NCBI GenBank assembly: GCA_963930655.1
Contig: OZ005603.1
Location: 20,173,001-20,237,000, forward strand
Origin: Myrica gale
Lineage: Eukaryota; Streptophyta; Magnoliopsida; Fagales; Myricaceae
DNA: 64,000 nt
Reading direction: 5' to 3'
This document shows, one piece after another, positions 15,001 to 24,000 of the stretch. The first letter of the stretch is position 1, and each line of letters begins with the position of its first letter. The notes beneath the pieces were generated by a model. It saw only the letters and a list, made by a program, of their open reading frames with translations. It did not search any database and had not been told where the DNA came from. Position numbers and translations under genes: made by a program.

Positions 15001-18000
15001 TTCAGTGGTTAAGTTCTCTCGGGTCCATTCTGTGGAATTTTAATGAACTAACCATGAGGTTTAGCCACCATGACCATCAAGTATTTTTGAAGGGGTTGGT
15101 CTCAACTCATCCAGTGCACGATTCCTTGCAATTTCGAATGCAAAAGGGGGAACATCGTGGAATCATTCTTCAGTTGATTGAAGAAGACAAGGGGCAGGCC
15201 GTGGGGTCCATGGAGGAAGTGGTAGTGGCTGAGATCTTAACTACATCTTCTGGGGTGTTTGAGGAGCCGAAAGGGTTACCCCCACAGCGGACACATGACC
15301 ATGCTATCATACTTAGAGAAGGGGCCCAACCTGTGAGCATGCGACCTTACCGATATGCCTATTTTCAAAAGGATGAAATTGAAAGAATTGTAAAAGATCT
15401 CCTACAAACACGGGTGGTTCGACCCTCACAAAGTCCTTTTTCTTCCCCGGTATTACTAGTGCGCAAGGCTGATGGAAGTCGGAGGATGTATGTGGATTGC
15501 CGGGCTCTAAATCATGCTACTATTAAGGACAAATTTCCTATTCTCGTGATTGATGAGCTATTGGATGAGTTGAATGGTGCAACAGTGTTTTCTAAGCTGG
15601 ATTTACATTCAGGTTACCATCAGATTCGGGTTAAGACCGAAGACATGCCTAAAACGGCTTTTTGAACACATGAGGGCCACTACGAGTTTCTAGTAATGCC
15701 CTTTGGGCTTACGAATGCACCTTCTACATTCCAAGCACTAATGAATGAGGTATTTAGACCCTATCTTCGAAAGTTCATTTTAGTGTTCTTTGATGACATT
15801 TTGGTGTACAGCAAGGGAGAGGAGGAGCATTTAGAACACCTGAAAGTCACTCTAAGCCTACTGCAACAACATACTTTATTCGCTAAGCGATCAAAATGTC
15901 ACTTTGCATGTAAGGAGATAGAGTATTTGGGGCATATAATTTCGGATCAAGGGGTGAGGACAGATCCTAAGAAGCTACAATCCATGACCAACTGGCCTAT
16001 ATCGAAGAATATCAAGGCTTTGAGAGGGTTCTTGGGTTTGACCGGTTACTACCGAAAGTTTATAAAAGGGTACGGGTCCATTGCAGCACCCTTAACACAG
16101 CTCTTAAAGAAAAATGGGTACATGTGGACTGAGGCAGCTACTGAGGCTTTTCAGCACCTCAAGGAGGCAATAGTTAACCCCTCTGTGCTAGCACTTCCAG
16201 ATTTTACTAAACCTTTTGTTATCGAATGTGATGCCTCCGGGTTAGGTATTGGTGCAGTATTGATGCAAGAAGGGAAGCCGTTGGCATTTTTCAGCCAAGC
16301 CTTGAAGGGAAGAATGTTGGCAATGTCCACTTACGAGAAGGAGTTATTGGCTTTAGTAAGTGCCATTAAGAAATGGCGTCCATACCTATTAGGACAGACC
16401 TTTAAGGTCATAACTGACCAACAAAGTTTCAAGCATCTGCTGGAGCAAAAGGTGGGAACCCCACTTCAGCAAAAATGGGTCACTAAGCTCCTAGGGTACG
16501 ATTTTCTTGTGGAATACAAACAAGGCAGAGAGAATAGAGTTGTTGATGCTCTATCCAGAAAATATGAGACACCCAAAGAGTTGGGGGAATTCAAAGCTAT
16601 TTCATTTCCCATAGCTATATGGCTCGAAAATTTGAAGATGACTTATGCACATGAAAGTTATCTCCAAGATCTACTGAGACAGCTAAGGGAAGGGAAACTT
16701 GATCCATTGATTTATACATTGACCAATGGGGCTCTCACCTATAAAGGGAAAATTATTATAGGTGACAGCCCAACCCTCAAGGAGAAGATTTTTCAGATGG
16801 TTCATGATAGTCCTGTTGGAGGACATGCTGGCTATGAAAAAACCTATCAAAGACTGAAGAGGGATTTCTATTGGAAGGGATTGAAGAGAGAAGTGAGACA
16901 ATACATCCGACAGTGCAGAATATGTCAACAAAATAAACACGAGACAATGTTACCAGCAGGGCTATTACAACCCTTACCCATTCCAGCACAACCATGGCAA
17001 GATATCTCTATGGATTTTATTGATGGACTACCTCCCTCAAAAGGACACACTGTCATTTTTGTGGTAGTGGACAGGTTCACAAAATACAGCCATTCCATGG
17101 CTCTTACTCACCCTTACACAGCTAGGTCAGTAGCATTGGTCTTTCTCCAGACAGTGTTTAAACTACATGGGTTGACCCAAACTATAGTCTCTGACAGGGA
17201 TCCGGTTTTCACAAGCAATTTTTGATAGGAGTTGTTTCGTATGCAGGGTACACAACTCAATTATAGCACTGCCTATCATCCTCAAACGGATGGGCAAACT
17301 GAAGCTGTTAATAAGTGGATCGAGTGCTACTTAAGGTGTGTGATTGGTGACAGACCCAAAGAGTGGACTTACAACACTAATCAGCACATGTCAACCAAAT
17401 TATCCCCATTTGAAGCTGTGTATGGGTACTCACCTCCTAGGTTACCAACCTATGAAGCTGGAACCACCACTGTCGCGGCTGTGGACACCGAGCTTCGCAC
17501 CCGAGACCAACTGTTACATCTCCTCTGTTAGAACCTCCACAAGGCACAGAACATAATGAGGTACTATGCTGATTTGAAACGTACAGAACGGGAATTTAAA
17601 GTGGAGGACTTAGTTTACCTTCGGGCTTCAACCGTACCGCCAGATCTTAGTTCGCCAACGCCATAATATGAAGCTTTCCCCCCGCTTCTATGGGTCGTTT
17701 GCTGTCGTCGAGCTCATCGGTGCGGTGGCTTACCGCTTAGACCTTCCCACGGGACCTCAGATCCATCCCGTGTTCCATGTTTCCCAATTGAAGCAGCACA
17801 TTGGGCGTCGGGTAGATCCCCTTCCCATATTACCTTTGGTTGACTCCTTCGGAGCTCTTCGTCCCGAGCCTCTCCAAGTCTTAGATCGACGTCTGCTGCG
17901 CTTGGGCAACAAAGCTGTCACCGAGGTGCTGGTCCATTGGCAGAGACAGACCTCCGATAATGCTACATGGGAACGCCTCCAGCGTCTCTCAGAAGCCTTC

Positions 18001-21000
18001 CCTCACCTTGTGGACAAGGTGTTTTAAGGGAGGGGCATTGTTACAAGGCTGGGCAGATGGTGGGGGGCAGATGGGGTGCAGGTGAATAAAGGAGGAAGCT
18101 TTGGCTTGGAGAAGAGAAAGTGCGGCTGGAGATGGGAGAGTCTTCGAGAGTAGTCTCGAAGTGGGATGAAGTGGGGTTTGGAAGTCACGTGTGTCGGCTG
18201 GGCCATTGGGCTTTCAATGGGTTGGGCCAGTGTTAGTCACTTGTGTTATTGCTTTATAATCATTCGGGCTTTACATTTCATTCATAAATGTTGGGTTTGT
18301 TACAGCCCATTACCAACAGGTCCGGCCCTGCGTGGTCACCAGGGGTATATCTGTTTGGCGAGTTTCATTGTGAGAGGTATCGAGAAGTTTGTATCATCCC
18401 GATTGGGAGAATTCTGGAGGCTTGCTACCTCGAATTAAGCATTGCTTCTATCATTCGGAATTAAATACATTACAACATTCATCCATTACAGTCCCATTTG
18501 TTACAGATCCTTCCACCAAATAGAATCTTTTCCTATTTTTGAAATCAGATCCTTCTCAGTTTTATTTTGCTATTTTCGAAATCAGATCTGACCTACACTG
18601 GAAAGCAATAATAGAAAGTTTCAACTCTAGCAGGACATAAGGAAAGTTTAAGAGTAATGATTAAGAATGTTTTCTATTGGTTGCTAGAAAATGTTGGTCT
18701 TTTGCAAGTCAAAAAGCGAGGTAAGCAGATATGATCATGCCATTTTCGTTCAAAGAAAAATGTTATTTTTTCAAAAAAGATTTCAAGTTATAAAATATAT
18801 AATGACCCTTTCCTCTAAGCCCATTTTTATGCACACATTATATGATATTTTACAAGAATGAAGTTTGCAATATTTTACTGTGTGTGCTTATTATACATAT
18901 TACGAAAGGTTTCTACAATGATGGGAACAATGAAAGCAAAGGAAAAGGAAAGAGATATGATAAATGAATTTGTGGTTTTCCTACAAAGCGCCTCTCCTTG
19001 TTAGCCACAGGCAATGGGGTTGGTGCACAACCTTGACACACGAGGGTTACCGCGTGTGGGCCACTTAAAGTGTAAAGATAAAAAAAATTTCTAGTTTGTC
19101 CAATGTGCATGTGACTTTAAGCTTGTTTTAATGATGTTTTAAAATGAAGATCAAGTTATTAATAGTTTTACTAGATCGTATGTTACTTATTGAGTATTTG
19201 ACTCATTTTTGTTTTACATTTTAAATGTCCAGATGTTGATGGGACAAGTCTACAGTCCACAGGAATTGAAAAGGAGGCTTGCTTATAATACCTTAGAAAT
19301 AGTAATTTAGCATGATAGACAATCTTTTTATTTTGATGACTATATTTATATCATTACTAATATTAATATTGTGTGGTTCTCATTAAGTGCTCCTACTGAA
19401 ATTAGAATACTTGTCAAATTGTTCTAATGCATAGACTTTTGATATCTTTATATTGTTATATCATCATGGCGTGATAAGTGTGTCAATTTGTAAAAGCAAT
19501 TTAATTTTTTCAATGAATACTTCACATAAATCAAAACCTTATAATAAGATATTTGAAACTTATCAGATACCAACTTCAAGAGAAATTTGGACTCAATCCC
19601 CTCAATCTGGAGATTAGGGTTTCCTAGGGCATGTAGGTGGGATAAAACACTCTAGATATGAGGGTTTTGTAGATAATGAGAATGTTTTAATGATTATGGA
19701 GGATTATGAATAGAATACCACAAAAAAAAAACAGAATATAGAGGTGCTTTACTGGGGCTGTAAGCCGTAACTCATATAGTTTCAGGGTATTTGAAATAAG
19801 CTATGCTGCCTTTTAAAGTGGGGTATTTGGAAGTGATAAGGCTTGAAAGAGGTCCCATTGTAAAAATCAGAGTACACAAAGAAGAAGAAGATAATCATAT
19901 TCTTAAGGAGAAAGAAGTTAACAAAACATATATAGAAAGGAAAAAGGACAGAGAGGAACAACCATCCAGCAGAATACAGAAATAGTTTTACCTACAAAGT
20001 GACACAGTGGTTGAACTACATCTTAACATGAACAAACAAAATACTACCCAGATCAGGAGAGTTAACAATATCCAATTCTTAAGTAAAATACAAAAATAAA
20101 AGTAAAGTACAAAAAGTGACTTCTGATTCTTATATCAGCTAAGAAGAAATTAAAAGAAGACAACTAATTAATGCAAATGGACTTACAAGTCTGGTTACTG
20201 CTTTCTTTCCATATTCATCACCATTGTCATAAACAAGCCTGAGAGCTGCAGGGAGAAATTTCCAGAATTCATTCACAAACTCACTTCCTTTTCGCCGACT
20301 ATTTTGTAATATGTCATTGGCCAAGTAAAGAAAAGAAACACGCTGCTCTCTCTGAGAAGAGTTGAACAATTTATCCCATGTTTCAACAATCTGTTTTGCC
20401 TTCTTCCGGTAAGAGATACACCAATGGGATAAAGCTGATGAAAAAATTTAATGGAAAACATACCGCAATATTGAAGCTATGAATGATGGGAAACGAATCT
20501 CATGTTTGCAGAAAAGGAAAAAATAAACAGAGAGAGAGAGAGACAGAGACACCATGTCAAGGCAAATAAATCCATAAACCATGCACATCAAGATGTTGAA
20601 TGCTGGCAGTAAAAACAGGCCTGCAGACGTGTTTTCCTTCAAAGTGTTCAATTGGTGACCATAGAAATCAAGTAGAGTACACCTCATCAGTTCATAATAA
20701 TCATAGTTAAGATATGAAGCAGCTCAACTACTGACTCAAACTAGTGACAGATTTACCTTTGAATATAATTGAATGAAAGAGAATGTAGTACAAAAAGATT
20801 AGTATAATTTATGGTTTATATTGAGTATTTAAGAGAAAAAGAAAAGTGACTTTTTTTACAAGTTTAGGAAATTGATCATTTGCATAACCAAGCTGGTTTA
20901 GAAATCATTGGCTGGTTCAATCTGATGCAAGCACTGGATCAGCATGTTTAATCCAGGTCAACTAGAAAGCAGTTAAAGGGGTTGAACTGGATTGAAATCA

Positions 21001-24000
21001 AGACCAATTCAAAGTTCAGCCAGTAAAACTAGTTGACCCAATCTCATTCTTAAAGCACTTGTTTAAGTAATGCTGTTTTTGTACTTCCTAGGCTCAGAAC
21101 TAGGAAGAATCTTGTCATTCCAAACAAAGGGTGAAGGAGGAGAAGATTAGTACTAAAAGAAACCTCAGAATAATTTTGTTTACTTCCTCTTCCAACACAT
21201 CAACCACCCGCTCAGGCATTACCCAAGAAAGATTCATAATACAGAACATGTATGTCCATAACCCTCTCTCTAGCACCGAATAACAAAGTAACACATGATC
21301 CACCATTTCTCCATCACATCTACAAAGATAACACTAGTCAATCAAGCATATCCCTCCTCCTTAAGTTATCGATTGTCAATATTTTCCAAGAGCAGCTTCC
21401 CACACAAAGAAAGAAACTCTGAAAGGAACATTTGTCCAACAAACCCAACGCCACAGAGAGGAATCATTAGAACCACACGCAAGGAAGTCATACATCGACT
21501 TAACTGAGAAAGCATCATTGTTAGAACCCAATCATTGCATCTCATCATCATCCCCTCTCTTTAACACCTTCGGATAAAGAAATGAGAAGGCCAAAAATTC
21601 ATCCAACTCCCAATCATTGACAGTTCTAGCAAACTGAACATTCCAATCTAAATTTTCAGAAGCTCCCACCAAGCAATCTGCCACCAAAGCTTCTTTGCAC
21701 AAAGATAATGAAAACAATAAGAGAAAAGTAAACCTCAAGAGTCTATCTCCACACCAACAATCATGCTAAAACTGAACACTGAGACCACAACTCACCAAAA
21801 ACTTAATGTTCTCTCAGAAAAAAGTCCAACCATTACTAATGTGCTTCCATAGACTCATGCCATAAGAGCCATGGAATGCCAAAGTATTCCAACCACCCAC
21901 CAAGCTACCGTACTTTTCCGAGATGACAATCCTTCATAAGCTATCTCTTTCTGAAGCAAAACACCACAATCATTTTCCTAACAAAGCTTTATTGAACGAG
22001 GGAAGCCACCTAAGGCCCAACCTCCTATACTGGATGGGAGAGCAACCTTAGCCCAATTTAGAAGATGAAACTTATGCTCATTCCCACCACTGCCTTACAG
22101 AAAATCCCTTTGCAATTTCTCCAATCTATTCGCCACCACAATAGTGATTGGAAATAGAGATAAAAAATATGTTTTTTTTTTTATAATTAAGCCAATTTTA
22201 TTAAAAAGAAGAAAAGACAAAATACATGCGACAAAGGAGTCAACAGTACAAGAGAAAATACTGAGGACGCTCCCAAGAAGCAAACTAGAGAAGTCAACAA
22301 GACTCTCAACCCACAATCCAACAAAACCCTCATCCCACTATCCAACCAGACACACCCAAGAAACCCCACCCGCCCACAAAGCCAACAAGACACCACAGAA
22401 AACCCCTAGCAGACAGCCCGCAACATTTACGTCAACTTAGCGAGAGCAAAAGACCCTTCATAATTAACCGAAGACTTCAACCCCTTCAACTCCCTGAGCA
22501 TCCTCCCCCTGACTTTCTGGACTTTTGCGGAATTAGCGGCACCCGATTTTGTTCCAACGCAGCAAAGAGATCCCTTAGTTTTTCCTCTTGACCACCACAC
22601 GACACCCCAACCATCTGACCCACCGAGGAACGATGACATGGTTTTTCCGGTGAAATTCACCGAAACTTCACGGGCGTTTCATGCCCAGAAATGCTCAAAA
22701 GAGCATGGAAGATTCGTGGTGTTAATGGAGTTGGGGGACAGCCGGCGGAGGGGGGCAGTAAGGATTCCAGAGGGGAGGTTTGGCGTAGGCTGGCAAGCTT
22801 TTGCTCAGTCCTGTGAGGAGTTGATTCCTGTGTTTGGGGAGATGCGTCGTTCAAGCGTGGGGCATGCAGTGCCAGTGGTTAGGAAGGGTGTCTCCTTTGC
22901 CCAGCTGGTGAGGGGCGGCTTGCCGGAGATGAAGGAGGAGGGAGGGAAGTTTCGTGAGGCGAACGTTTGTAACGGCAACCTGACAAAGCCTGTACATTAC
23001 ATTCGAAATCTTGGTGTTGGGGAGTCTGCAGAGTCGGCTGAGACTGATGGGAAGCTTTGGGCGCATTTAATGCGCATGCGTGATGAGCTGGAAAGCCTCA
23101 TCAGTCTGGTTGAGAAACAACGGAACTCGTCAGTTTGTTTCTCATGTAATTCTCTGAAGGTGGGCCGTGGGGCTGGACTTTGTGCACCGGGTCCATCGAA
23201 CACGCTGGCTCTCGAAAATGAGCCTTTTGCTGGTGTGGAGCGGGAGAGGGCTATGGGGGGGCTGGATGGGGTGAACGAGCTGGGTTCTCTAGCATTGGGC
23301 CGTGGGTCTGGGTGCTTTGAGTTGGGCCGTGGGATGGGTGGGGAGAAAGCGCTGGGTTCTCTGGCATTGGGCCATGGGTCTGGGTGCTCTGAGTTGGGCC
23401 GTGGGCTGGGCGGGTCTGGGTGCTGTGAATCCGACCCATCACCCAAGTTGGGTGTCGGGAACCCATCGACCAAACAGGCGGAGGTGGCTGTGAGGCTCTC
23501 GGATGCTGACCGGACCTCCACGACGGTGGCAGCCCTGCCTCCGGCGACCCTGTCTGTGGTGACAGGGTTGGGTTCCGGCGAACCTCCGGCGCCGGAACAG
23601 TCCCTTGCAGTTGGAGCAGAATTAACCCGTTCCTCTCTTGGCTGGAGGACTTGAGCGTGTAGATTTAATCAAAGTAATCCTTCCCTCCTAAGAGAGATAC
23701 ATATGCTTCCACCCCACCAACCTTCTCACCATTCTTTCAATAATTTCATTCCAAATGTGAACACTTAAATCTAGCACTCAAAGGAAGCCTAAGGTAAGTC
23801 GTAGGCAAAGAAGAAACTCTACAACCCAAAATATCTGCCAACTCCTGAACATTTCTCATACTTTCAATTGGAATCACCACCGATTTGGAAAGATTCATCT
23901 TTAACCCTGAAACCGCCTCAAAGCATAATAGCAAGCACCGAAGACTACGAAATTGGTTCGCATCCGCCCTACACAAAATTAGAGTGTCATCTGCAAACAG

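Larger units (their letters stand above)
13144..18505 (+). mobile_element. Ty3 chromovirus (Reina-like), structurally complete, 5,362 bp, in intron 2
   Basis: LTR retrotransposon with both LTRs of exactly 467 bp (13144-13610 and 18039-18505), TG...CA ends, a tRNA-Met primer binding site, a polypurine tract and the target duplication gatcc on both sides. Internal order is gag, protease, RT, RNase H, integrase, chromodomain, which places it in the chromoviruses; small size and zinc-knuckle style suggest the Reina lineage, but this is a guess. By eye the LTRs differ at nine positions, a recent insertion on a plant scale. Coding is broken by a frameshift or stop near 14567, a stop at 15663, paired stops at 17223-17228, a stop at 17529 and a frameshift near 17600, so it cannot make its own pol. 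It lies antisense to the host gene and is removed with intron 2. Confidence 0.97.
22171..23660 (-). mobile_element. Younger LINE with inverted 5' half (probable twin-primed insertion)
   Basis: Inserted in the older LINE. The left end is a poly-T (from about 22171) followed by ataattaagccaattttatt, which on the minus strand is a LINE 3' end with poly-A. A minus-strand frame (22439-22660) ends [14 protein letters not shown], typical in my recollection of the end of plant LINE ORF1. From about 22640 to 23654 the sequence switches to a plus-strand frame that looks like the start and middle of ORF1. The 5' half is therefore inverted relative to the tail, as in twin-primed L1 insertions. ORF2 is absent. 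The right edge near 23660 is inferred from where the older LINE resumes. Confidence 0.65.

Noticed and set aside
15595..17300. Endogenous pararetrovirus (caulimovirid) as the source of the RT
   Set aside because: LTRs, a gag of retrotransposon type, integrase with HHCC and DDE motifs and a chromodomain are present; no movement protein.
19803..19985. Glu/Lys-rich 60-codon frame in intron 2
   Set aside because: Short, low complexity, no splice support and no recognised family.
22997..23521. Pro/His-rich minus-strand frame of 174 codons
   Set aside because: Antisense shadow of the Gly-rich minisatellite in the ORF1-like frame; open because of high GC content.
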